DNA of 64,000 nt from Pyrenophora tritici-repentis (taxonomy: Eukaryota > Ascomycota > Dothideomycetes > Pleosporales > Pleosporaceae). The stretch spans positions 1,674,001 to 1,738,000 of the forward strand of contig NC_089394.1 of NCBI RefSeq assembly GCF_003171515.1. The letters are read 5' to 3'. The position numbers were made by a program, and so were the translations under genes. Every line of letters begins with the position of its first letter. Position 1 is the stretch's first letter. Under the pieces are notes generated by a model, which saw nothing but the letters and a program-made list of their open reading frames with translations, was not told where the DNA came from and searched no databases. This document shows, one piece after another, positions 43,045-53,317 of the stretch.

Positions 43045-46000
43045 CAGACTTGCTATCAGTCAGGTAACTCAGTTCGAACTGACTGAACTGACTGCCAAGA
43101 CTCAGTTCAGTCAGTCAGTTCTTGAGGCAGCTGGACGTCAGTCCAGTCAGTTCAGAAGCCTCCAGACTGACTGAACTGACTGACGTTAGACTGACGTTAG
43201 CTGTTTTTAAAGCAGTATTTTAGAGTTGTGAAAGCCACATTTAGTGCGGCTTCGAAGCCGCGCTAGTCCTAGATATAAAGACACTAATCCTATATAAGTT
43301 AAAGCATCTAGCTTTAAGCTAATTAGAGTTTGCGGAAATGCGCTACCCGGTGCGCACCTAGTAAGCCTTTCGCGTCGCGTCGCGTCGCGTCTGCTATACA
43401 CACGACGCTAGACTACTGTTGCCATAATACTTCTTGGTGTACTTCATGTCTACTCCCTCTAATTCAGGCCTTCGCCGCCTTGTAGAATGCGACAAGCGCA
43501 ATTCTCCTCTACCATCGCTATCAAACGCGCCTACTGTTGGCGATACTGCGAGCGAGGCCCAGGCTGATGAGCCCTTGGCAGTACAGGCGGACTTCCCCAA
43601 CGACGGCGACGACGACGACGACGACGACAATTACGACGGGCTTGATTTTAAGCGTGTGCCGTATCTTGAGCGGCGCCAGGTTGAGCGTAATAGTCGCGGT
43701 GGGCCAAAAAGCTGGATCTACCGCCACGGCTGGGCCGTCTGGCACCGCAAGTACAAGAAAAACTACTGGCTTTGCCGGTACTGCCATCAACGACGGAAGC
43801 AGGAGGCTTGCTACGAGGCTGACAGCACTACAAACGCCGGCCGACACCTCTCAAGCAACAAGCCTGGACACTCACACGGACCTAACGGACCTGTACCAAT
43901 TGCTAGCCGGGAGGGCAATATTATGGGCGCGCTCGCAAAGTCCCAAGTACATATTATGAGGTCTAAAGGGATAGAAGTATCGCAAGAGGTAGCAAACGAG
44001 ATGGCAGCAAGCTTTTCAACCTCTCGATTTCAGGACGCGCTGAAGGACTGGGTAGTCGCGGACAACCAGAGCCTTCGCGTAATAGAAACGCCGCAGTTTC
44101 GAGCCATGATTGCGGCCGTGAGCCCGCTAGCCGAAGCTCTCCTTTGGCGTAGCCACCAAACGCTCCACGATCATATTATTACTGAGTACAATACATACAT
44201 ACCAGCTGTTGCCAACTACCTTCGCGAAGCCCGGTCGCTTATACACGTGTCATTCGACAACTGGACTTCAACTGGTGGGCAGTATGCTTTTACTGGCCTC
44301 TGCGTACATTACCTTAACAGCGAGGGCAAGCTAGTTGACCACCTGCTTGGGTTGCCTGAGCTACACGGGGCGCACACTGGCAATAATATTGCCGCTGCAG
44401 CAACAACAATACTTCGGCTATTTGGCGTTGACAACGCGAGGGTTGGGTACTTTGTGCTTGACAACGCAAGTAACAATGATACTGCAGTTGAGTCCTTAGC
44501 AGAGGAGTTTGGCTTTATCGCAAGCGAGCGGCGGCTGCGGTGCTGCTGCCATATACTCAACCTAAGCGCACAATTAGTAATTTGGGGCAAAGACCGTAGC
44601 GCGTACGAGAATGAAGCCGCACACCTTGAGGAAGAGGAGAAGTACATGGATGAGTGGCGCAAATACGGTCCTGTTGGCGTCCTCTTTGACGTGATTGCGT
44701 CTATCTGTACGCCTCAAACTCGACAACTACTAGAGCGCCTACAGTGCGAGGAGGCAGAGTCTCTAGGTGTTACACCCCACATCCGGCAGCTTGTGAAGCC
44801 TGTTAAGACACGCTGGAATAGCTATTTCAACACGTTTGTCCGTGCAGCTGAGCTACACGGCCCTATCGATGGCTATATTGAGTGTAAACTTGAGGAGCAT
44901 AGTGCTGCAACAGCAACCTCACGACGCCGGAAGAATCGTGAGCAGCTCCCTGCTGCCCAGCCACGGTTATATATACGCGAAGGGGGTCTAAACGGCAAGG
45001 ACTGGGCGACAATAACAGAATACATTCGACTCCTTGAGCCATTTGCCGAAGCTACACGGCTACTTGAAGGTCGCGGCCGACACGGCCGACACGGCGCTAT
45101 ATGGGAAGTTCTAGTAACGTTTGAGTGGCTTCTTGACCAGCTTGAGGCTCTCAAAGACCGCCTTAAGGATGTAAATTACGAAGATCTAGATGCGCCTGAA
45201 GATCATCTTATTACAAACGTTAACCTTGCGCATTGTAAGCTTGCTGAGTACTACGCAAAATTCGATAACGCGCCTGTCTACTACACTGCTACAATACTAC
45301 ACCCGCACTACAAACACCACCTCTCAGCGCTCTGGAAGGTGCCTGACACCCATGTCACTGCCCGTGACGGTGTCCACTATCGCGACGGCTGGCTTGACAA
45401 TAACCACCGGGCATTCCTGCGTATGTGGCAGGGGCGGAAGGACTCTGCAGCCACTTCAGCTCACACTGTAACGCCGCCGCGTAAGAAGCCCCGGCTAGGG
45501 ATTTCAACGTCGCGATCAGCTTTTCTACAGTCGTCAATTGAGCAAAGCACACGGCAGTTAGAGGCAAGCCTTGCTGAGGATGAGTATGAGATATGGAAGC
45601 GGCAACCAGCGTTAGCTGAGGAGGATTGGCTGTCTCTTAATCCGCTTCTATACTGGGAGTCAGTTGCTGGGCAGTTCCCTATACTCTCAAAGTTCGCTAT
45701 TGACGTCCTAACAATACCAGCAGCAGCGGCAGACTGTGAGCGGACTTTCAGCGAGCTTGGCGACATGTTAGGCACCCGGAGACTCCATATGAAGCCAGAG
45801 CTTATTTCAGCTTTGCAGAGCTTGAAGAGCTGGAAGAGGCTTGGTATACAGCCAACAACTACCTCAGCTTCTGGGCTAGCGCGCACACTATCAGAGGAAG
45901 AAATCTCAAAAGTACAGGAGCATTTATCTCAGTTCGACGTCAGGTAACTCAGTTCAGTCAGTCCAGTCAGTCCGCAGGCCGCGGCGACGTCAGTTCAGTC

Positions 46001-46123
46001 AGTCAGTTTTAGTTTAATTGAAAAGTCTTGGCAGTCAGTCCAGTCCAGTTCAGTGACCTCAGGACGTCAGTTCAGTCAGTCCAGAGAGCTCCGGACTGAC
46101 TGAACTGACTGATAGCAACTCTG
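43045..46123 (+). mobile_element. Intact hAT transposon
   Basis: 3079 bases. The ends are CAGACTTGCTATCAGTCAG and the inverse of CAGAGTTGCTATCAGTCAG, one mismatch in 19. The 8-bp target duplication is GTCTAATC (43037-43044 and 46124-46131). About 140 bases at each end are packed with CAGTCAG/CAGTTCAG motifs in both orientations, typical of hAT subterminal transposase-binding arrays. It is inserted in the Tc1/mariner transposase. Confidence 0.95.
43446..45947 (+). CDS. hAT transposase
   Basis: 833 residues, intronless and uninterrupted from ATG 43446 (MSTPSNSGLRRL). An acidic N-terminus (DDDDDDDNYD) precedes a BED-type zinc finger (WLCRYCHQRR..GRHLSSNKPGH), the catalytic core with SFDNWTSTGGQYAFTG, VLDNASNNDTA and CCCHILNLSAQLV, the TRWNSYF motif, and the C-terminal hAT dimerisation region (ILSKFAIDVLTIPAAAADCERTFSELG). 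All hallmark segments are present, so the protein is probably functional. Four tandem CGCGT units lie 55 bases upstream. The source of the element cannot be told from this window. Confidence 0.95.
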   Translation: MSTPSNSGLRRLVECDKRNSPLPSLSNAPTVGDTASEAQADEPLAVQADFPNDGDDDDDDDNYDGLDFKRVPYLERRQVERNSRGGPKSWIYRHGWAVWHRKYKKNYWLCRYCHQRRKQEACYEADSTTNAGRHLSSNKPGHSHGPNGPVPIASREGNIMGALAKSQVHIMRSKGIEVSQEVANEMAASFSTSRFQDALKDWVVADNQSLRVIETPQFRAMIAAVSPLAEALLWRSHQTLHDHIITEYNTYIPAVANYLREARSLIHVSFDNWTSTGGQYAFTGLCVHYLNSEGKLVDHLLGLPELHGAHTGNNIAAAATTILRLFGVDNARVGYFVLDNASNNDTAVESLAEEFGFIASERRLRCCCHILNLSAQLVIWGKDRSAYENEAAHLEEEEKYMDEWRKYGPVGVLFDVIASICTPQTRQLLERLQCEEAESLGVTPHIRQLVKPVKTRWNSYFNTFVRAAELHGPIDGYIECKLEEHSAATATSRRRKNREQLPAAQPRLYIREGGLNGKDWATITEYIRLLEPFAEATRLLEGRGRHGRHGAIWEVLVTFEWLLDQLEALKDRLKDVNYEDLDAPEDHLITNVNLAHCKLAEYYAKFDNAPVYYTATILHPHYKHHLSALWKVPDTHVTARDGVHYRDGWLDNNHRAFLRMWQGRKDSAATSAHTVTPPRKKPRLGISTSRSAFLQSSIEQSTRQLEASLAEDEYEIWKRQPALAEEDWLSLNPLLYWESVAGQFPILSKFAIDVLTIPAAAADCERTFSELGDMLGTRRLHMKPELISALQSLKSWKRLGIQPTTTSASGLARTLSEEEISKVQEHLSQFDVR

Positions 46124-46719
46124 GTCTAATCCTTGTGATCTATTGCCCACCTTAGACGACCATTCCCTATCTGCTGTGTTAACCTAGGCTTCCTCGTTGG
46201 CTTGGTCTTCTTGTACCCCGCCTCTCCTAATACCCTCCAGACTGTAGTGTCTGAGATATTGACTCCTTTGAGACTGAGAGCACCAGCAACGTCAGCGCAG
46301 CTCTTCTCTCGTCCATATTTATCACGCCGTACATGTTGGATTATCTCCTCCTTCACCTCCTCCGTCTGCCTCGTGGGTCGGCCAGAGCGAGGAGCGTCCT
46401 GTACGTGGTGCGGGAGAATCTTGAGAGGAAGGACGTTCGGCTCGAATCCAGCAGCGATAGCTCTGCTATAGATACGGTTGACCGTACGAGGATGAACACC
46501 AGTCAGCTCTGAGATCTGTGACGTAGACTTGCCTACAGGAGGTGACTTTAACGTCATAATTAAGGCACAGGTGTAAGAATTATTATTAGGAGACATAGTA
46601 ACGATACAGAGTAATCGTATAGCTATTTAGCTTGTTGGAGGTAAGATTTATGCCAAGAAGAGTTGCGCCGAAGCACCGAGATTAGCGTGGGACAAAACTT
46701 TTGAAAGGTACCTCTGTTA

Positions 46720-47028
46720 CAGTGCAAGCAGTGAGAGAAAGATGCTGTGCATTTGTTGATGTATTGTTGTATGTACTGCTGTGGTGATGGCCTTTTATAT
46801 GGCCATCACAATAGTCTGTTTACATGACGTATCTATGACACGGATAGGTGTAGAAGGTGCTTCTCAAGAAGAGGAGGAACCATCTCATCACCACATGGCA
46901 CCTGGAATGTCCTTACCCCATAAAGCGTCACAACCTCCGTACATGCAAGTCAGAATGACAAAGCCGCGTATGCCTCGCGCAGGCCCTACATGGCCACAAT
47001 AACAACACTGATTATAACTCTACACACT
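46720..47028. other. Intergenic between Tc1 element and solo LTR
   Basis: No gene supported; one 74-codon frame without an ATG start. ATGCAAGTCAGAAT here (about 46942) also occurs just left of the Tc1 element (41976), possibly by chance. Confidence 0.4.
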
Positions 47029-47199
47029 TGATGAAGGTGGAGAAAACGTGTGTGAACTTGTTATATTAGAGCTACGGGAGGAGGGAGAATATCTATGGTG
47101 TGCGCACGGAGCAGCTGACTAATCAGTGCCTGGCAAATCAGAGCACGGGAAGCCTGATTCACCGTGAATACTAGTGAAGGCTCTCACCGCGTCTTGACA
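47029..47199 (+). mobile_element. Solo LTR, family 2, copy 1
   Basis: 171 bases TGATGAAGG..CTTGACA with TG..CA ends and a perfect 5-bp duplication ACACT (47024-47028 and 47200-47204). It closely matches the element at 63448 in opposite orientation. No internal retrotransposon sequence adjoins it, so it is the product of LTR-LTR recombination. Confidence 0.88.
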
Positions 47200-47405
47200 A
47201 CACTGAGCGAACAACAGGCCCTCTCGCCTGTACTACTCTTCAGCTGCAATAACACCGCAAGATTCCGTAATTCTCATGTATTTACGCTTCGGCTGCGACA
47301 TTTCAGATCTTCAGACCTCCTGGTTCTAAGTTACTCCTCACTTCAGCGAGTAACGATGCGCCTGCCCATCTTTCAACATCAAATACATATTCATGAAGCA
47401 CTATG

Positions 47406-48331
47406 TTACCCCCAAAAGCACACAATTCTCGCTTCAATACTCTCCCTAGGCGGCTCCTCCTGACTACCCTGTAGCCTAAAAGCAGTATGAGGACATCTCC
47501 AACCCGGACTATCCCTCTTCGTATCAAACCCCTTGAAAACCACCATCTCCCAAGGCTGCATCTCAGACATATAGTACCACTGATGCTTCTGCTCCTCGTC
47601 CCTATGACTCATTACATAATTCTCCGACTTAATACCCGTCCTACTGAACTCGCGCAAACGGACCTGATAATCATAGTCGGGAACGGTAGTAGCATCGCAT
47701 ACAGCCAGTGGATCTTTTCGCACCGTCTTCAGGGGACGCCAGGCGCCGAGGAAGGCGAAGCGCGTGCTTGTGTCGAAGAGTTTGGAGATGTGGGGTGGGA
47801 AGTTGAGTTCGAGTTTTGTGCCTTCGATGGCGGCTGAGGAGCCGGCGTAGTCGACGTGAGGGTGGCCGGCGGGGATGTCTTGCCAGCGGCCTTTTGAGTC
47901 TTGGATGCCTTTCTCAGATGGGGAGGAGTGCGCGCGCATCACGTGATTGAATACGTGGGCTGTTGATGCGTCGGTTCTGGTGGCTGGAGGTCAGTTGTTG
48001 TAACCTAATATGATAGTGGTTTTTACATCTTTTTGGCGATATCTTCAAGCTCGGGGTAGTATTTGCGCTTCACCGTTTCTTCGTCGTCGTCACGGGTTAC
48101 GCGGGTTTTCTTCTCTGGCAGTTGCACGAATTGGAAGCCATGTACGTCAAGATTGAAGGGTTTAACACTTGTTCGGACATCGCGTATGAGCATGGGACGT
48201 GTGTAGGCGTCGTTGGAGTCTAGGTATCGCGGCTTCCATTCTGACTTGGGAATTGGAGTACCAAGGGCTGGGAAGTAGTTAATGTCTGCAATGACGTCAG
48301 TACTGTGTGTTTCTCGACGCATGTTTAGCAT
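47406..48331 (-). CDS. AsaB/CmcJ-like (GA4 desaturase family) oxidoreductase
   Basis: Exons 48331-48027 and 47976-47406 (intron 50 nt) give 291 residues. The C-terminal block WYYMSEMQPWEMVVFKGFDT..GWRCPHTAF and the central HPHVDYAGSSA (with an HxD pair) are typical of the fungal family named after CmcJ, AsaB and GA4 desaturase. Members act on small molecules in secondary metabolism as oxidase/hydroxylase-type enzymes; some are annotated as methyltransferases. The join gives DASTAHVFNHVMR, as expected in the family. No other biosynthetic-cluster gene is adjacent, so a pathway cannot be named. Confidence 0.85.
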
Positions 48332-49016
48332 GATGAAATATCGTTCAAATTGATATCACTCTCTCGAAAGTTCAGTGGGCTGAAGTCTGGGTGCTTGAGG
48401 TCTTAGTCTGTACATTGTTGAGCGTCGCGGATCCGCTCGGTGAATGGGAAGTGGGGTAGATCCGGCGTTACATTTCAGCGGATAATACTCAACTGGTAAC
48501 CAACACTACCTAGGATAAGCATTTTGTATTCTCGCAAAGATGAATTAGGTAATAAAACTGCCGTGAGTTATTATAATGCATGGACATCTTGCAACGTATG
48601 AACAAAATACGTATCTTACCCGATTGCTACTAAGTATCACAGTCTTCCTTGAATCTGTCCGTTGTCAACACTTCCTCCAAAATCTTTCAAATCAACAGAC
48701 GCATCGTCGTTACTCCTAGTTCCTGATTATCCAGGGGTATGCTGGATACAGCGGACTTGCTTGGACGAAGTTAGCCACCAAGGCTCCCAGACCTACTATT
48801 CTTATACCTATCAATCTTCCTGTCCGCAGTATGGTGAGCTGTATTTTGAACCCCTTCTTTGTTGTGTTATATGTGTATGGAGCAGTATGTGAATACCAAT
48901 TCTCTATTTCTCGTAGCCACCCACGTATTTTGTTGCTGCTAACGAACTGATGCCTTAATGTGTACTTTGCATCCCTAGGAAGGCATTTCTATTTTGGTTT
49001 ATGATTACAATTTCAG
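48332..49016. other. Intergenic, no gene supported
   Basis: Short frames only; AT-rich between 48,480 and 48,640. Confidence 0.5.
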
Positions 49017-49137
49017 GTACACCCGGGTGTCATAAAATACTGGGCATACTAGTGTAAAAAGGCCAATGTAGTCGCCAGACACGTCTATTGGGTGCTTACC
49101 CACACTGTCCAGTATTTTATGTCACCCAGGTGGGTAC
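49017..49137. repeat. Foldback repeat, family 1, copy 3
   Basis: About 121 bases. The left end GTACACCCGGGTGTCATAAA mirrors the right end TTATGTCACCCAGGTGGGTAC; the interior ACTAGTGTA..AGGCCAATGTAG..CGCCAGACAC matches copies at 4843 and 28360. The terminal repeats can pair through about 28 bases including TAAAATACTG/CAGTATTTTA. Confidence 0.75.
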
Positions 49138-49392
49138 GACCCAAGACATGCGAAGCAGAGGCGCCATCACTACAACCGGTAGACGATGACCATGCATGAG
49201 CCAATAGACCCTTGACCTGACTTGCCCAGCCGGCACTTACCCCCGGTGTCTTCTTGGCTTCAGTTGCTAAAGGGTTTGGATTGTGACGTCGATGTTTTCT
49301 GAGCTTGAATCCAGATACATATACTGTCTAGATTTGAGACAACCAAAGAGCTGTAATCACGTTGACTGGAGCCCTCTCCAGGATACCTGGAT

Positions 49393-50427
49393 ATGATGTT
49401 GGCGATTCTTCATGAACATCCATTACTGGAAATCTGTCAATTACGTATTCCGGGGCCAATTATCCCTCTCGTCATCCTCTCTTACCCTTTCGTGGTACGA
49501 TTGCGCACCGGCCGCCGTACTCTATCCCATCTATCTGCCCAAGAACACCTCAGACACTTCCTGACCCTATTCTAACTCCTATTCTACATCACCAGCATTC
49601 ACGACTTCCTCACCAAGAAAGAAAACGAGCAAACAATCAACCTCCCGTTGCTAGAATATCTCTCCCTAGTCTATGGCGAAGTAGCGCTAGCAGAGTCCAG
49701 TGTATGGCTTTACACTTCCATAGCTACAGGATGGCTCCTATCTACCTTCCCGAGTATCATCCCCACCCGACTAAAAGTACCACTGTCTACGAGAAGATGG
49801 ATCCCACTCCTCTTCTCCATATCCGGCGTTCTGGGCACGAGTAAGCTACTGAGCGCCGAACCCACGATGAGCGCATTATCGTTGTTCACGCGGATGGTGT
49901 TCTGGCTCTCGAGTTAAACAAACAGTTCTACACTGGTTCTCGGCATCCACACCTTCTCGTCTCCTGCTCCCCGTTTTCGCGAGACCATGCTATATCCTCT
50001 TTATCCGAGCAATACGCAGCCACTCCTGGTCAAACAAACTGTACTTCGCTATTCGAGCCTGGCTTTGCCGCGTCCAGCAACGCGTCGTACCGTGCCCAGA
50101 TGTTTCTAAGTTCACTGTTGCCCTGCATACATTGCATATCGCAACGTGGATGATGACTAGTTTAGTCTTCACCTGCTTCCCCTGGCGACGGCTAGTATTT
50201 GGTGAACCATCGACGGCACCGGCTTGGACTGTATACTCGATGATGGGGGGATGCAACTCTTCAATTGTTCCTGTCTCGTGATCTGGTGGCAAGAGTGGCG
50301 TCTTGTGGGTGAGGGCTCGTCTGCACAGAGATACTTGAGGCACTGTCTGCTGGAAATGTGGTGGACAAATGCGTCCTATGTAGTGTTGTGGTTAGTATTG
50401 GAGGGGATTGTTTGGGCGATGAACTAG
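49393..50427 (+). pseudogene. Decayed multipass membrane-protein gene
   Basis: A reading frame from 49393 holds a TAA at 49573, continues through LLEYLSLVYGEVALAES and hydrophobic segments to a TAA at 49915, then is open again in the next frame (VLHWFSAST, RLLLPVFARPCYILFI, WMMTSLVFTCFPW) until a second shift at a G6 run (50243-50248), after which WWTNASYVVLWLVLEGIVWA ends at TAG 50425. Two one-base shifts and one or two stops break an otherwise coherent membrane protein of about 340 residues. Some breaks could be unrecognised introns; the part before 49600 may not belong. Family unknown. Confidence 0.5.
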
Positions 50428-51085
50428 GGTTTGGTGATGAATAGGGATTTATAAGTTTGCGTTCTAGATTCTGTGAGGCTCTGCTAGATGGTCAACACCG
50501 TACATGTCGACTCTACCTGCATCGACTGAAGACACATCTCAGACAGCTTCATCCAATCGACTATTCCAACACGAATCCCTACACTCCGCCAGACCCCGTT
50601 ATGCATTCCCCGTCTCGGGATCCATCAGTTACCCGGACATTTCTGACGACTGATTCGAAACCCTGGTGCCGTTAGAAGATATATTGGTGCGGAAGACGGG
50701 ATGTAGGCGGCCCGTGAATTTCGTTTTGGTGCAATCTCTCAACTCTTTTCGCGGGGACATCAAAGGGTAAAAAAAATTCAAAAGGACAGTTCTCTACGAT
50801 AAAAATAAAGTTGCTCCAAAGTAGAATACAAATGAAATACTAAAACAGCCGCTTGATAAGATGGTAACGCCTTGCACCCCTCTTCCTTGTGCGTCGATAG
50901 CAAAATAGAAAAGCACCTTGTCAACGCCTATCCAGGTGTAAAGACAAGTTTAACTGCATCACCAGTCAACGTGCAAATTTTGCTTGGGTATCTCTTGGTG
51001 TTGAATTGCGAAGAAAAGAAAACTACCTATATATCCCTAAATGTGCCCTTTGGAGGAAAGTCCCTCACTAGATCGAAAATTGCAG
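50428..51085. other. Intergenic, no gene supported
   Basis: Convergent spacer with A-rich runs around 50770; no coding or repeat feature recognised. Confidence 0.5.
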
Positions 51086-52608
51086 CTATTGCGCTCCTGG
51101 TGAAAATGCTCGGTATGGCTGTTGTTGCCCTATGGACCCAGACACGGGTGTGTATGCCCGCTGACCTGGGTATGCTGGCACAGGCGGGGATGTAGGCTTG
51201 GCCGGCTCAGTGGCCACATAGCCTGGCGCAAGTGACTGTGGTACTGACTGTTGTGCAGGTGCTGGCGCGAAGTTGTCGTAAGACGGGGCTGGACTGTTGT
51301 TGCTGTCGTTGTAGCCGTATGGGTTCGACGGTGGTGGCGCTGGGGATTGGTATCGATCCGGCGAGTCATAGTAGTCACGTTGATTGTATGAGCCTGCCTG
51401 CTGGTACGATCCTTGTTGATTGTACTGAGATGTCTGCTGATTATACTGAGACGCCTGCTGATTGTACTGCTGGGAGTTTTGTTGGTTGTACTGCTGGGAG
51501 TTTTGTTGGTTGTACTGCTGAGGGCTCTGTTGGTTGTACTGCTGAGGGCTCTGTTGATTGTACTGCTGAGAGCTCGGTTGGTTGTATTGATTTAGCTGGT
51601 CTCGGGAATCGTATGCTTGTGGCTGGCGACCGTATGGTTGCTGTCGTTGCTGCTGTGCGTAACCCCCAGCATATCCCCCTCCATCCTGCACTGGTGATGT
51701 ATTCTGGGGAGGCGAACGTCTGCCATAGCCGTCTTGCTGGGCGTAAGACTGGTTGTACTGGCCTTGGCTAGTGAGGGGTGCCGTTTCACCGCCGAACGAG
51801 TCATTGTCACGGCCTGAAGGGTAGCCGTAGTTGTCTACTGCTGAAACCGGGGACCTGCCCGGGCCGGGCGACCGTCGCGTTCCAGGTATTGCGGCTGCGG
51901 CTGTGGCTGTGGCTGCCACGGATCCGCTGGCTACGCTGCCGTTGCGATCCAGCCTGTCCATTTCCAGATCACCGCGCTTTTCAGGCACAGGCTGTTCCTC
52001 GACCTCGATATGTACATCCCGCCCGTCCTTCCATGTCGGCATAGCTGGGAGGGCATCTTCGTTGACTACCGCTTTGGTCGAGTCAAATGTGGCGAATTGT
52101 GGTCGTTCTGGCTTCGCGGCGGGGGCAAAGGTCGGCATGGCATTGGAGCGATATTGCTGGTTTACGGGCCGTGTATCAATTGGCGGTGCGGGTGGTGCAG
52201 CGGCATGCGCTTGTGCGTAGGGGTTTTGCGCATAGGGATTTGGTGGAGGGGCTCCATATGGTTGAGGATATGGAGCTGCCGGGTCACTCTTGACGCGCTT
52301 ATGGCCTCTCGAGCCACCGCTGGGACAGCAGCAGGTACAGCATTTAAAGCAGCAGCATGCCAACTCGGCGCCGCAGCATATACAGCGCGCTATGCAGGCA
52401 ATGACGGAGAACAGAATGAGGCCTCCGATGATAATTCCGACAATGACTGGCCATCTGAGGTATGTGAGCAAGGGAAATCAAGGCCTCTCGTATCTACGCA
52501 CTTGCAGTAGGTTTTGGACATGCAACTGTCCCATGATGAAAAGGTCGTCTTTACATCATCCAAGGGGTTCTGGCGCGCCAACAGCAGAGGCGCAAGTCGG
52601 GAAGGCAT
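51086..52608 (-). CDS. Fibroin-3-like membrane protein with YNQQ repeats
   Basis: Exons 52608-52502 and 52454-51086 (intron 47 nt) give 491 residues. The N-terminus MPSRLAPLLLARQ and FSSWDSCMSKTYCKWP lead into one transmembrane helix (VIVGIIIGGLILFSVIACIA) and a Cys-rich juxtamembrane stretch (RCICCGAELACCCFKCC), probably palmitoylated. The rest is disordered and Pro/Gln/Tyr-rich, with tandem Q-Q-Y-N-Q-Q units at about residues 330-390 coded by a 24-base minisatellite (roughly 51410-51590). The TM-plus-Cys layout matches fungal proteins annotated as fibroin-3 related. A membrane-anchored scaffold is plausible; function is not established. Confidence 0.8.
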
Positions 52609-53317
52609 TGCGACGCCTAAAGACAACACAACGTCGAAAAATTCAAGGAGACGATGTGTCTGTAGCTATGGAGATGCCGGCCAGCGGATATGTCGTCAAG
52701 TCGTGAAATGCGGTACGGGGCTGGGTATAAATGCCGCTATATGGCGCTATATCACTGTCGATGAGGAGAAGGATATAACGATCGTCGGTGGAGGGCGTGC
52801 CGCATGTCGCTACTAAGGCAGCGGCATCAGGAAGGAAGGATGCAAGAAACAAGCGACAGACTCATGAGTGCATCTCTTACACTCCCCTTGTTATGACGCC
52901 CGTTGCTTAAGGCGAAACGTCTGTGAAGCTTGGAAGGGGCGGGAGAAGGCCAAGGACCCTTGCAACGCGTTCGGTGGCTGAGCTTCCGCGTCGATCCTAG
53001 GCCACCCATTCCCCGCGCTGACCAAACCGCGATCCTCAATTCACTGCACAAAAGACGCGCGTGAATTGATGATCATGTGGACAATGCCGCGTATTGGCTT
53101 TGCAAGTTGACGTCTGGCGAGTACCGAGTTGTGCTAATGAAGAAAAACCCCCATAGGAAGCAACATCATCAACCAACACCTGGGACGTGCAGAACTATAT
53201 CTGACTGGAGGCCTATTCGACGGCAAGAACGGCACACAATGGCAAACAAGCTCCAGATTCAACTATATTAAGCATTCACTTGTTCAAACAACTTGGCGAC
53301 CTTGTCTAACCATCATC
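52609..53317. other. Intergenic, no gene supported
   Basis: Divergent promoter region of two membrane-protein genes. Nothing recognised beyond short frames. Confidence 0.5.

Larger units (their letters stand above)
41995..46596 (-). pseudogene. Tc1/mariner transposase pseudogene
   Basis: The N-terminal part (46596-46132) starts MSPNNNSYTCALIMT and holds the helix-turn-helix region (QISELTGVHPRTVNRIY, GRPTRQTEEVKEEI). The frame resumes left of the hAT insertion with T-D-E-T-S-V-V-I-N-H, giving the first catalytic Asp, then MFWGCFSYDKKGL; after the MITE it continues with VIEDKAHAHAHYYQ, GNSPDCNCIKPC and KKETTKKGAP. At least six stops are TAG, several where this family has Trp (E-D-stop-K-N, I-stop-T-D-E-T, R-V-stop-R, K-P-C-stop-F-Y-M). 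All fit TGG to TAG transitions, the pattern left by repeat-induced point mutation. No function remains. Confidence 0.8.
41991..46716 (-). mobile_element. Tc1/mariner element, dead, with nested insertions
   Basis: Terminal inverted repeats of about 27 bases: CGGAGGTGCCTTTCAAAAG at 41991 and the inverse of CAGAGGTACCTTTCAAAAG ending at 46716, each next to TA, as expected for Tc1/mariner target sites. The core is about 1.5 kb once the hAT element (43045-46123) and the MITE (42544-42705) are removed. Its transposase is on the minus strand and is full of stops. Confidence 0.85.

Noticed and set aside
43045..46123. Local hAT as the parent of MITE copies A-C
   Set aside because: Terminal repeats agree only in the first five bases and subterminal motifs differ.
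41976..46960. ATGCAAGTCAGAAT on both sides of the Tc1 element as a long target duplication
   Set aside because: Too far from the right terminus (about 225 bases) and Tc1/mariner elements duplicate only TA.
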